Assembly: GCF_018219815.1 (NCBI RefSeq)
Contig: NZ_JADMKU010000006.1
Location: 124,001 to 188,000 of the forward strand
DNA length: 64,000 nucleotides
Direction of reading: 5' to 3'
Source of the DNA: Thalassovita aquimarina
GTDB lineage: Bacteria; Pseudomonadota; Alphaproteobacteria; Rhodobacterales; Rhodobacteraceae
Under the pieces are notes generated by a model. It was not told where the DNA came from. It ran no database searches and worked only from the letters and a program-made list of their open reading frames with translations. This document shows positions 51,831-61,907 of this stretch, piece after piece. The first letter of the stretch is position 1; each line of letters starts with the position of its first letter. A program made the position numbers and the translations under genes.

Positions 51831-51870
51831 TTTTTGTAATACAGGTTTTGCTGTATGAATAGTACAAAAA
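51831..51870. promoter_or_regulatory. GntR-type operator candidates in the divergent gap
   Basis: ATACAG-GTTTTG-CTGTAT (51839-51856) is a perfect 6-6-6 inverted repeat, nested in TTTTTGTA (51831-51838) and TACAAAAA (51863-51870), a second 8-bp perfect inverted repeat. Both lie in the A/T-rich gap between the divergent operon and the GntR gene. Confidence 0.55.
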
Positions 51871-51959
51871 AGTTGCGCAAAAGGAGATTGATTTGTTGCT
51901 TTTGAAAAATCCGGTGGTACCGTTCTGTTCGATTCTAAACGTTTTCAGGGGGGCTCAGG

Positions 51960-52762
51960 GTGCTCAACGGTCAGTCCAGTTTGCCCGAGGGAGGTAAGGC
52001 GCGCAGGGTGTATCTGCTGCTGAGGGATGAAATGTCCTCGGGTGGCTATCGTCCCGGCACCACCCTGCCGGGTGAACAGCGGCTGGCCGAACAGTTCGGG
52101 GTCAGCCGGGTCACCGTGCGCCGGGCGCTGGATGCGCTGAACACTGACGGGCTGATCGAACGGCGCGCGGGTTCGGGCACCGTTGTGCGCGAACGCAACG
52201 GGGCCGCCGCCGGGATGAGCGTGGATTTCGCCACCCTGATGCCGCAACTGGTCGACATGGGGCAGCGCACCACCGCGCGGCTGCTGTCCTTTTCCTATGG
52301 CGATGCGCCGCAACGGGTTGTCGACGCTATGAAATTGTCGGCTGGGGCGCGGGTGCAGACCGCCGTCCGAATCCGCCTGATCGACGGGCAGCCGTTTTCC
52401 CACCTGACCACCTATGTGCCGGAAGAAATCGCCGCCAACTATACCGAGGCCGACCTGGCGACCACGCCTTTGTTTAAATTGATGGAACGGTCCGGCGTGC
52501 AGGTGGCCGATGCGCAGCAATCGGTGTCGGCGGCGCTGGCCTCGCCCGACGTTGCCGAGGCGCTTGGCGTGTCGGTCGGATCGGCGCTGTTGTCGCTGCG
52601 CCGCGTGGTCCGCGATGCCGAGGGGCGCGGGGTGGAATACCTGTCGGCGCTTTACCGGTCCGACCTGTTCCGGCTGGAAATGTCGATGGCGCGCGTCGGA
52701 GACGAGGACAGCCGTCACTGGCAGCCGGTAATCGCCGGGCAGAACGGCGGGGAGGGTGGTAT

Positions 52763-52766
<4 letters not shown>
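51960..52766 (+). CDS. GntR-family regulator, HutC/UTRA type
   Basis: A 268-residue regulator. The winged helix is ARRVYLLLRDEMSSGGYRPGTTLPGEQRLAEQFGVSRVTVRRALDALNTDGLIERRAGSGTVV; the rest is a UTRA ligand domain (VDMGQRTTARLLSFSYGDAP ... PFSHLTTYVPEEIAANY). The start is a GTG with G-rich sequence upstream. It overlaps the LeuC-like gene by four bases, so regulator and dehydratase are co-translated, and it faces the tautomerase/hydantoinase operon. It probably controls both arms with the pathway substrate or an intermediate as ligand. Confidence 0.9.
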
Positions 52767-54165
<1,399 letters not shown>

Positions 54166-54166
<1 letters not shown>

Positions 54167-54768
54167 TGGCGGGATGGACCGAACATACCGGGCAGGCCGT
54201 CGCGCTGCCGCTGGAAAGCATCGACACCGACCAGCTGATTCCGGCGCGGTTCATGTCGACGCCACGGTCCGAGGGTTATGGCCGGTTCCTGCTGCACGAC
54301 ATGCGCCGGGACAAGGACGGCACGGCGATTGCCGACATGCCTCTCAACCGCCACCCCGAGGCCAGCATTCTGGTCGCGCGGCGCAATTTCGGCAGCGGGT
54401 CGAGCCGCGAAGCGGCGGTTTACGCGCTGGTCGATTTCGGCTTCCGCGCGGTGATTGCCCCCAGTTTTGGCGATATCTTCGCCTCCAATGCGGTCAATAA
54501 CGGATTGCTGCCGCTGAAGCTCGACCCCCAGGTGGTCGAGGAAATCCTCGTCGGACTGGGCGGGGACTGCGCAACGGCAACGATCAACCTCGAAACCTGC
54601 ACGCTTTGCATTGGCGATGACCGCCACGGTTTCGACCTTCCGGACAAGTGGCGGCAAAAACTGATGAATGGCTGGGACGACATTGATCTCACGCGCGACC
54701 GTCAGCAGGAAATTCTGGCCTTCCGCGCTGCGCGGCGCGCCGAATTCGGCTGGGCTTGGCCCAGCTAA
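54166..54768 (+). CDS. leuD: Aconitase-family hydro-lyase small subunit (LeuD-like)
   Basis: A 200-residue swivel-domain subunit of normal LeuD length. Motifs: IDTDQLIPARFMSTPRSEGYGRFLLHDMR, the ARRNFGSGSSREAAVYALVDFGFRAVIAPSFGDIFASNAVNNGLLPL core and a LeuD-like C-terminus. The residue positions after IPARF (MSTP) set substrate shape in this family and differ from the LKT(I) of many LeuD proteins. Its start is in a TGATG overlap with the large-subunit gene. It is followed, after 100 bases with a strong ribosome-binding site, by the TRAP binding-protein gene. Confidence 0.9.
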
Positions 54769-54868
54769 CAAGGACCCCGGGCGGGGATACCGACCATGCG
54801 CGGGGACGAAACGGGGGAAAACCCCTCAACAACAGGGCGGGGCGCAGGCCCCGAAAAGGAGATCGAAA

Positions 54869-55882
54869 ATGAAACACACGTTTATTGGCGGGCTGATTGC
54901 GTCTTGCACGCTGATCGCTGGCGCGGCGCAGGCCGAAGACACCATCACCGCGGTGCACGCCTTTCCCGAAACGCTGATCTATACCAAGTCGTTCCTGTCT
55001 TTCGTCGAAAAGGTGAACGAGGCGGGCGAGGGCGTCGTCCAGATCGAAGTGCGCGGTGGCCCCGAAGCCATCGGCATGTTCCAGCAGCCCGACGCTGTGC
55101 GCGACGGCATCGTCGACATGGTGTACACGCCGGGATCCTTCTATGGCGGGGCGCTGCCTGAAAAGGATGCGCTGGTTGCATCGAACCTGACCGCACCCGA
55201 AGCCCGCGCAAATGGCGGCATCGAAATGATCGACCAGATCCATCAGGCCAAGATGGGCGTGAAATACCTCGGCTGGTTCGATAGCGGCGTGTGCTACAAC
55301 CTTTGGACCCGCAACGAACCCGAGTTCGACGACAAAGGCAACCTGAAGGTCGAAGGGCTGAAGCTGCGCGGCAACGCCGTATATAACGCCTTCTTCACCG
55401 ATTACCTTGGCGCGCAGGTGATCGACCTGCCCACAACCGAGGTCTATTCGGCACTGGAACGCGGCGTGGTGGATGCCACCGGCTGGACCCAGATCGGCCT
55501 GATCGATCTGAAGTGGAACGAGTTCCTGAACTACCGGATCGAGCCGTGCTTCTTCTCTACCGACCTGGGCGTGATCGTGAACCTCGACAAGTGGAACAGC
55601 CTGAGCCCTGAATCGCAGAAGATCCTGCAGGACGTGGCGATCGCCCACGAAAAGGAAAGCGTGGAAGCGCTGACCGCCAAGCGTGACGATGACTTCGCCA
55701 AGCTCGAAGCCGCCGGAATGAAGGTTGTCAGCCTCGAAGGCGAAGCCAAGGCCAACTATCTTGCCGCCGCCCGTGAAAAGACCTGGGCGCGGATGAAGGG
55801 CCTGATGGCCGAAAGCCCGATGGGTGACGGCAATTACGATGCGCTGATCGCGAAGTTCTACGATCCGGCGAAAGACAAGTAA
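54869..55882 (+). CDS. dctP: TRAP transporter solute-binding protein (DctP family)
   Basis: A 337-residue periplasmic protein with a signal peptide (MKHTFIGGLIASCTLIAGAAQAED, cut after AQA). The fold is DctP-type: VHAFPETLIYTKSFLSFVEKVNEAG, IEVRGGPEAIGMFQQPDAVRDGIVDM, and KVEGLKLRGNAVYNAFFTDYLG with the conserved Arg that binds a carboxylate. AAAAGGAGA precedes the ATG 54869; the longer open frame upstream has no signal peptide. It resembles the second TRAP protein at 57951 (similar TVFY/LIYTKSF.. and GL.RG/S...Y.AFF text). The ligand is probably the acid degraded by the neighbouring genes. Confidence 0.92.
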   Translation: MKHTFIGGLIASCTLIAGAAQAEDTITAVHAFPETLIYTKSFLSFVEKVNEAGEGVVQIEVRGGPEAIGMFQQPDAVRDGIVDMVYTPGSFYGGALPEKDALVASNLTAPEARANGGIEMIDQIHQAKMGVKYLGWFDSGVCYNLWTRNEPEFDDKGNLKVEGLKLRGNAVYNAFFTDYLGAQVIDLPTTEVYSALERGVVDATGWTQIGLIDLKWNEFLNYRIEPCFFSTDLGVIVNLDKWNSLSPESQKILQDVAIAHEKESVEALTAKRDDDFAKLEAAGMKVVSLEGEAKANYLAAAREKTWARMKGLMAESPMGDGNYDALIAKFYDPAKDK

Positions 55883-55901
55883 CCGGACCTCAACGAAACT
55901 G

Positions 55902-55925
55902 GGCCCCCTCGGCAACGAGGGGGCC
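55902..55925 (+). promoter_or_regulatory. Intercistronic hairpin after dctP
   Basis: GGCCCCCTCG / CGAGGGGGCC is a perfect 10-bp stem with a GCAA (GNRA-type) loop, between the binding-protein and DctQ genes. No T-run follows. This is a common device to protect the abundant binding-protein mRNA. Confidence 0.6.
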
Positions 55926-55942
55926 ATATCACGGATCGGGAC

Positions 55943-56449
55943 ATGGCTCAGATTTCACGTCTTTATACGGCGGTTCTTTATCTCATGGCCTTTATCGCCG
56001 GGGCGATGCTGCTTTGGCTGATGGTGTCGGTGGTCGTGTCGGTGCTCATGCGGAACCTCGGGCTGCAGCCCTTCGCCTGGCTGTTCACCTCGTCGGAGTA
56101 CGCTTTGCTGTACATGACCATGCTGGGCGCGCCCTGGCTGGTGCGGGAAAAGGGTCATGTTCACATCGAACTGGTGACTTCGGCCCTGCCGCCGAAAGCA
56201 CAGGACATCGTCAGCCGGCTGGTGGCGGCGGGCTGCGTTCTGGTCAGCCTGATCCTGGCGTGGAAGGGGCTCGAGCTGGTGATGACCAATATCGAGCGGA
56301 ATGATTACGACGTGCGGGCCTATTATTTCCCGCGCTGGATACTGACGATCAGCTTTCCCATCAGCTTTACCCTGATGGCGGTTGAATTCGCACGCTTCGT
56401 CTTCGGCGAAGAAAGAATGCATTCGGGCGAGGCGGGGATACACGAATAA
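55943..56449 (+). CDS. dctQ: TRAP transporter small permease (DctQ family)
   Basis: A 168-residue four-helix membrane protein with the DctQ features: LWLMVSVVVSVLMRNLGLQPFAWLFTSSEYALLYMTMLGAPWLVREKGHVHIELV (the W/EY...FLGAP...R...H..V pattern). It lies 60 bases after the binding-protein gene and overlaps the DctM gene by one base (TAATG). Confidence 0.92.
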   Translation: MAQISRLYTAVLYLMAFIAGAMLLWLMVSVVVSVLMRNLGLQPFAWLFTSSEYALLYMTMLGAPWLVREKGHVHIELVTSALPPKAQDIVSRLVAAGCVLVSLILAWKGLELVMTNIERNDYDVRAYYFPRWILTISFPISFTLMAVEFARFVFGEERMHSGEAGIHE

Positions 56450-57756
56450 TGGAATGGTTCGAAGCGCTGGCCCTTCTTCTGGGCTCTATTCTTGTGCTGA
56501 TGGCGGTGGGGATGCCGGTGGCGCTGGCTTTCCTCGCGGCCAATATCATCGGCGCATGGGTTTTCATGGGCGGTGAACGTGGCATCTCGGCCTTGTTGAA
56601 TAACGGGTTCGGATCGCTGACGAAATTCGCCCTGGTGCCGATCCCTCTCTTCCTGCTGATGGGCGAGGTGTTCTTCTACACCGGGCTTGGCGCGCGGATG
56701 TTCAATGCCATCGACCGGCTGCTGGGCAAGCTGCCGGGGCGGTTGAGCTATGTCACGGTTCTGGGTGGCACCGGGTTTTCGACGCTGTCGGGCAGTTCGA
56801 TGGGTTCGACCGCGCTGCTGGGCAGCCTGATGGTCCCCGAAATGACCGCGCGCGGCTACAAGAAATACATGTCGATCGGCCCGATCCTCGGCACTGGCGG
56901 GCTGGCGATCATCATCCCGCCCTCAGCGCTGGCGGTGCTGCTGGCGACGCTGGCGCAGATCGATGTCGGGGCGCTCCTGATCGCGGGCATAATCCCGGGG
57001 CTGATCCTTGCCGGTTTCTATATCGGGCTGATCTGGCTGCAGACCCGGATCGATCCCGAAGCGGCGCCGGCCTACGAGGTCGAGCCGATGGCCTTCGGCG
57101 AGAAGATGAAGTTGCTGCTGCGCGACGTCGTGCCGATGCTGTCGGTGATGGTGATCATCGTCGCGATGATGGTGGGCGGCATCGTCACCCCGTCCGAAGC
57201 CGCGGCATTCGGCGCCCTGGGCGTGATCGTCCTGGCTATCGCCTTCCGCTGCCTGACCTGGGAAGCGATGAAGAAATCCATCGTCGGCGCGCTGCGGGTG
57301 ACGCTGATGGCCTATCTGATCGTCTTCGGGTCGGCCACGTTCAGCCAGCTTCTGGCCTTCTCGGGCGCCTCGCGCGGCCTGATCCGCTGGGCCACGGGGT
57401 TCGAACTGGATCCGATCATGATGCTGATCGTGATGTTCGGGGTGCTGCTGCTCTTGGGCATGTTCATGGAACAGATCAGCATGATGCTGCTGACCGTGCC
57501 GGTGTTTTTCCCGCTGGCACAGACCCTTGGCTTCGATCCGATCTGGTTCGGGCTGATCATGCTGCTGTCGCTGGAAATCAGCTTCACCACGCCGCCCTTC
57601 GGGCTGCTTCTCTTCGTGATGAAGGGGGTGGCGCCGCCGGGGACCACCATGCGCGATATCTACACCGCCGCCTTCCCTTACATGGGCTGTGCGTTGCTGT
57701 TGGTGATCCTGCTGGTGATCTTCCCGCAACTGGCGCTGTGGCTGCCGGGATTGTGA
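56449..57756 (+). CDS. dctM: TRAP transporter large permease (DctM family)
   Basis: A 435-residue membrane protein with about twelve helices and the DctM repeat text: VPIPLFLLMGEVFFYTGLGARMF, GGTGFSTLSGSSMGSTALLGSLMVPEM, IIPPSALAVLLATLAQIDVGALLIAGIIPGL and LEISFTTPPFGLLLFVMKGVAP. With DctP and DctQ it makes a complete sodium-coupled carboxylate importer. A terminator follows 29 bases after the stop. Confidence 0.93.
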   Translation: MEWFEALALLLGSILVLMAVGMPVALAFLAANIIGAWVFMGGERGISALLNNGFGSLTKFALVPIPLFLLMGEVFFYTGLGARMFNAIDRLLGKLPGRLSYVTVLGGTGFSTLSGSSMGSTALLGSLMVPEMTARGYKKYMSIGPILGTGGLAIIIPPSALAVLLATLAQIDVGALLIAGIIPGLILAGFYIGLIWLQTRIDPEAAPAYEVEPMAFGEKMKLLLRDVVPMLSVMVIIVAMMVGGIVTPSEAAAFGALGVIVLAIAFRCLTWEAMKKSIVGALRVTLMAYLIVFGSATFSQLLAFSGASRGLIRWATGFELDPIMMLIVMFGVLLLLGMFMEQISMMLLTVPVFFPLAQTLGFDPIWFGLIMLLSLEISFTTPPFGLLLFVMKGVAPPGTTMRDIYTAAFPYMGCALLLVILLVIFPQLALWLPGL

Positions 57757-57784
57757 CACCCGGGCGGGACTGAAACGAATAACG

Positions 57785-57820
57785 GGCAGCATCGCGGAAA
57801 TCCGAGGTGCTGCCTTTTTT
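57785..57820 (+). terminator. Rho-independent terminator after the dctPQM operon
   Basis: GGCAGCATC and GGTGCTGCC pair over 9 positions (one mismatch-wobble) with a 12-base loop, followed by six T. It closes the plus-strand GntR-leuCD-dctPQM operon. Confidence 0.8.
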
Positions 57821-57950
57821 GAAGGGTGATTGACCAGCCTATGCCGATCGTCTCGAACAGCAGGCATTCATTGATCGAATTGAGACGATTGCGGACTTGC
57901 GGGATGTCTGAATCTGGCGGGCGCCGGAATACCCGGCGCCGCGCCAAAAC

Positions 57951-58922
57951 TCACTTCACGAACAGGTCGCGCAGCTTCGCGCCATTTTCAGGGCTCGCCG
58001 CAAGCACCGGTTTCCAGCCCTGCTCGAGCGACATTGCGGTAAATTCCGCGGCTTCCTCTGCCGGAAGCTCATAGGCGCGAATCCCTTCTTCTTCCTGGCG
58101 CGCGAAATCGGTCTTCGCCAGTTCGGTGAAACGTCCGTTTTCGGCTTCGAGTTCCAGCATCTGCTCGGTCAGGAAATCCTGCTGTTCCTCGCTGAGCGCT
58201 TGCCACGATTTGTCGCTGAAATAGACGCCGGTTTCGACCTGAAAGAAGCCGGGCTCGATCCGCGCGGCGGTTTTTTCCTGCCAGCCGAGATCGAACAGGC
58301 CGATCGAGGGCCAGGCGTAGCCGTCGATCGTGTTGCGTTCCAGCGCGGTGAACACCTCGCCCGGGGCGGTCTGGACGGGGGTGATGCCCAGGCCGTTGAA
58401 GAAGGCCTGATAGGTCGGCGCGGAACGCACCTTGAGACCGCCGAAGTCCAGGTTTTCGGGGTAATCCGACAGGTAGATGTGATACTGGATGTTTTCGGAC
58501 AGCCGGCCCAGCCAGTGGAGTTTCGCCTTGTCCTTGTGGATCTGATCCAACAGCGCATAACCGCCGTTTTCCCGCAATTCGGACATCGGGCGGTTGGTCA
58601 GCGTCATCGCCAGACCCTCGGGAACCAGGTTGGCGTGATAGACCGCCGTGGTGTTGGCCAGATCGACGATACCAGAGCGCAGCGCGTTGCCGATTTCGAA
58701 CGGCGGCATGGCGTCGGGTCCGCCGATCACCTCGATCTTCACCAGCCCTTCGCCATTCGCGTTCACCCTGTCGACGAAAAGCTGGAAGGGGTCATAGAAG
58801 ACCGTGCTGGCTTGGAAGGCCGAGATCGCGCGCAGTACGGCTTCTTCGGCGCTGGCGCCCTGGACCGATCCGGCAAGCGCAAGCGCCGCGGCGGGAAGCA
58901 GGGCGGAAAAACGGTAGGTCAT
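57951..58922 (-). CDS. Second TRAP transporter solute-binding protein (DctP family)
   Basis: A 323-residue periplasmic protein with a signal peptide (FSALLPAAALALAGSVQGASA, cut near ASA). Motifs: ISAFQASTVFYDPFQLFVDRVNANGEGLVKIEVIGGPDAMPPFEIGNALRSGIVDLAN and GLKVRSAPTYQAFFNGLG with the carboxylate-binding Arg. It is clearly homologous to the DctP protein at 54869 but not a recent duplicate. It faces the first TRAP operon. The DctM and DctQ genes of the same set lie upstream on the minus strand, so this is the last gene of its operon. Confidence 0.92.
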   Translation of the reverse strand: MTYRFSALLPAAALALAGSVQGASAEEAVLRAISAFQASTVFYDPFQLFVDRVNANGEGLVKIEVIGGPDAMPPFEIGNALRSGIVDLANTTAVYHANLVPEGLAMTLTNRPMSELRENGGYALLDQIHKDKAKLHWLGRLSENIQYHIYLSDYPENLDFGGLKVRSAPTYQAFFNGLGITPVQTAPGEVFTALERNTIDGYAWPSIGLFDLGWQEKTAARIEPGFFQVETGVYFSDKSWQALSEEQQDFLTEQMLELEAENGRFTELAKTDFARQEEEGIRAYELPAEEAAEFTAMSLEQGWKPVLAASPENGAKLRDLFVK

Positions 58923-58979
58923 GGGATTGTCTCCTGTTGGTGTGTTGGTTTTGTCTTGGTCTTGAGAAGGTTGCCCGGG

Positions 58980-60293
58980 TCACTCGAGAAGCGACGGGAG
59001 GAACAGGGTGAGCCCCGGCAGGAACAGCATCAGCGCGAGGATCGCGAGCTCGATCGCGATGAATGGAAGCGCCGCGCGATAGATCTGCACCAGCGGGGTG
59101 GCGCGGCTGGCGCCCTGCATCACCATCAGCAGGATGCCGAACGGCGGCGTCAGCAGACCCAGTTCGATCGCCACAAGCATCATCAGGCCGAGCCAGACGG
59201 GTTCGATCCCCGCGCTGTGTGCCAGCGGCATGAAGAACGGCAGGGTGATCATCATGATAGAGATCTGGTCGATCAGGCAGCCGAGCAGCAGGATGATGCC
59301 GAGCATGGTCAGGACCAGCATCATCGGCGTCGGCTCGACCGCGCGGATCATGCCCAGCAACCCGCTTGTCGCGCCCGAGAAGGACAGGATTTGCGAGAAG
59401 GTCGTCGAGGCGACGATGATGAACAGGATCGAGACGGAAACCTTTGCCGTTTCGGCAAGCGAGGTGATCAGGTTGGCAAGGGTGAGCTGGCGATAGGCCA
59501 GCGTCGCCACGAAGGCCGCGACGGATCCGAGCGCTGCGGCTTCGGTGGGGGTGGCGATCCCGCTGAGCATCCCGCCGATAACGGCGATGAATATCCCCGA
59601 AAGCGGCACCACGTCGCGCAGGAAGGGCTTGGCGCGCTCCGCGAAGCTCAGCTGATCGGCTTCGGTTTCGCGCGGCGCGCTAGTGGGAAAGATCACGGCG
59701 GAAAGGATGACAAAGGCCAGGAATGCGGCGGCCATCATGACGCCGGGCAGGATGCCCCCGATCAGCAGTTGCGAAATCGAGATGCCGGACAGTGATCCCA
59801 GCATCACCGCCAGCGCCGAGGGCGGAATGAGCACGGCGATGCCGCCGACCGCCATGGCCGGGCCGAAGGTCAGCGTCGGCGAATAGCCCCGGCGCAGCAT
59901 TTCCTGCGACAGCGTCCCGCCCAGCATCGCAGTATTGGCGATGGACGATCCCGAAAGCGCGGCGAAGGTCGTGCCGCCCACCACGGTCACGCAGGCCAGC
60001 CGGGCCGGCAGGCGGATAAGCAGCTTTTCCACCGCGTCGATCGCGCGATAGGCAAGGCCGGTATGGAACAGCAATTCCCCCATCAGGATGAACAGCGGGA
60101 TCGGCACGAGGGCGAAGGAATTCACCGACCCCGACGCGTTGCGCACCAGTTGCACCAGCCCGGCTTCGCCGCCGAGAAACATCCACGCCCCGATCAGGTT
60201 GGCCCCTAGGAAGGCAAAGGCGACAGGCAGGCCGATGGCGAATTGCACCGCAAGAACACCGACCAGAAGAAGAAGTATCTGCCACCAGATCAT
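58980..60293 (-). CDS. Second TRAP transporter large permease (DctM family)
   Basis: A 437-residue permease starting MIWWQILLLLVGVLAVQFAIGLPVAFAFLGANLIGAW. It has VPIPLFILMGELLFHTGLAYRAID, GGTTFAALSGSSIANTAMLGGTLSQEM, IPPSALAVMLGSLSGISISQLLIGGILPG and IELGLLTPPFGILLMVMQG. The longer open frame upstream belongs to an alternate frame of the DctQ gene; ATG 60293 sits in an ATGA overlap with the DctQ stop. Confidence 0.92.
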   Translation of the reverse strand: MIWWQILLLLVGVLAVQFAIGLPVAFAFLGANLIGAWMFLGGEAGLVQLVRNASGSVNSFALVPIPLFILMGELLFHTGLAYRAIDAVEKLLIRLPARLACVTVVGGTTFAALSGSSIANTAMLGGTLSQEMLRRGYSPTLTFGPAMAVGGIAVLIPPSALAVMLGSLSGISISQLLIGGILPGVMMAAAFLAFVILSAVIFPTSAPRETEADQLSFAERAKPFLRDVVPLSGIFIAVIGGMLSGIATPTEAAALGSVAAFVATLAYRQLTLANLITSLAETAKVSVSILFIIVASTTFSQILSFSGATSGLLGMIRAVEPTPMMLVLTMLGIILLLGCLIDQISIMMITLPFFMPLAHSAGIEPVWLGLMMLVAIELGLLTPPFGILLMVMQGASRATPLVQIYRAALPFIAIELAILALMLFLPGLTLFLPSLLE

Positions 60294-60778
60294 GCGTCCG
60301 TCCCCCGCGGCAGAAGCCGGGTCAGAAATTCTAGACCGCACAGCGTGAAACAGCTCAGGATCGGCACCATCATGTACCATTCCGGAAAGATGATGTTCTT
60401 GAAGATGAGGGCCCCGGTGCTCTGCGCGTCGAGCAGGGCCGTCAAAGCCAGCCACGCCATGACCGCCGAGACCGCCAGCCCGATGGCGTTGGAAACATGG
60501 GTGAGAACAGTAACGGTAGAGCGCCGAACCATCCGCAGCAGCACGTCGACATTCACATGCCCGTTCCGGCTCAAAATCCACGGCGCGCCGAAGAAGGTCG
60601 ATATCGTCAGCAGGTATTCGGTGAGTTCGTTCAGCCAGGGCCAAGAGGCAAGCTCCAGATTCCGGATGACGATGTCGGTGACTACAAGGATCGCCAGCGC
60701 GGCAACGGTCGTGGCGGACACGAAGCCGGAGATTCTTAGCGCCGGGTCGATCACCTGTCTTAGGGAATGTGCGTTCAT
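60290..60778 (-). CDS. Second TRAP transporter small permease (DctQ family)
   Basis: A 162-residue protein with four helices and DctQ text: VVTDIVIRNLELASWPWLNELTEYLLTISTFFGAPWILSRNGHVNVDVLLRMV. The initiator ATG 60778 is preceded by GAGGAGAG; the frame is open further upstream, but that part has no membrane helix. It is the first gene of the minus-strand TRAP operon (order Q-M-P), different from the P-Q-M order of the first set. Confidence 0.9.
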   Translation of the reverse strand: MNAHSLRQVIDPALRISGFVSATTVAALAILVVTDIVIRNLELASWPWLNELTEYLLTISTFFGAPWILSRNGHVNVDVLLRMVRRSTVTVLTHVSNAIGLAVSAVMAWLALTALLDAQSTGALIFKNIIFPEWYMMVPILSCFTLCGLEFLTRLLPRGTDA

Positions 60779-61907
60779 TTGTCTCTCCTCTGTCTGGATT
60801 GTTATTTCTTTAACCTTAAAATAGTCAAGCGTAGTTTTGCGCGTCAATCCATGTGTCGCGCGGCAAGCGGGCCGCTTTGCTGTGAGACGAAATTGGCACA
60901 AACGGATCGAGGCATGGCGCCGATCGCCTGCGGCGCGGCGTGAAGCCTGTCCTGAAAGTCCTTGGATCGCTATATCTCAGATAAATAAGGATTTTACGCC
61001 CCTGTTTTCTTGATTGCCTCATGCGGCGTCCTGAGGGGAGACTAAGGTCGGCTGATCGACGTGACTTTTTTAACCTTGGATTGTGTGCTGTGTTCCGGGG
61101 CAATTCGGGGCCACTTTGCGCGGCAGTCCATCACAGCCTTGGGGTATGCCCTTCTTCTTCAAGGTGGCAACATATTTTATTTTCAAAATATTTACAAAGG
61201 CTGGCGCTGGTTTTTTCGTGGCATGCGTGCATCCGAAACCGTTCATTGAGGCCTTCTGAGCCACGAAGTGAGCTTCAGGCCCAGGCCGATCCCGTATGAT
61301 GTTGCTCTCCACCCACGCTTTGTCTGGATGTTGTTTTCAGACACAGGGCAGTCCCGGCGACGAAAACAGCGGGGGAAGTGAAAGCGGCCAAAACACCGCC
61401 CTTATTCGCAAGAAGTGGTGCCGTGGGCGGAACTTAAGAAGCAATGCAATTTGTCTATTTTAAAATTTGTCATCACAATCTTTCTGATATCCGCAAAGGT
61501 ACCCCGGCGCAGAAATTTTGGCGTCGGTCTGCTTCCGCGGTACATTGAACACCTCCTGTCCGTTCAGTTGGTGCTCTCCACTTTTCGAAGCAAGTCCAGA
61601 GTTCACCATGTGCATCACGCTGCCAGCAGCATCCCCTTCTGTCGGCTGAGCGATGTGGTCCGTGATCATGATATCCTCGCGCAGTCAAAGCGCATCACAC
61701 CATGGGTGAGTTTTGGTGCGCGAGGCTTCACCTTTGGGACGATAAAAGCCGCAAGCTGTTGTCGTTTTCGGATGCGCGGGCCCTCGTCTCATGACCCCTT
61801 GCACAATGCTTCCAGCATACCCGAGCTGCCGATGCCCCTAGACCTCGAAATGCTGCTTGCTTCGTGAACGGCTGCTTTGGCGAAGCTGCGCTGAAGCGTC
61901 TACGGGT
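60779..61907. other. 1.1-kb region without a supported gene
   Basis: A long gap in a window that is otherwise tightly coded. Next to the DctQ gene there is a minus-strand promoter candidate (TTGACT at 60828-60823, about 17 bases before AATAAC) and the inverted repeat TTTAA-CC-TTAAA at 60810-60821. The rest is visibly A/T-richer than its neighbours, with many stops in all frames. Open frames of up to 150 codons (for example 61415-61867) show no domain, ribosome-binding site or family pattern I recognise. TCGGGGCCACTTT at 61105-61117 is the inverse of a string at 39631-39643. It may be the decayed remains of a mobile element or gene. Confidence 0.4.

Noticed and set aside
61415-61867. Possible 150-residue protein in the gap before the Gfo/Idh/MocA gene
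   Set aside because: No ribosome-binding site, no recognisable motif, Cys/His/Ser/Arg-rich composition; overlapping frames on the other strand are equally open.
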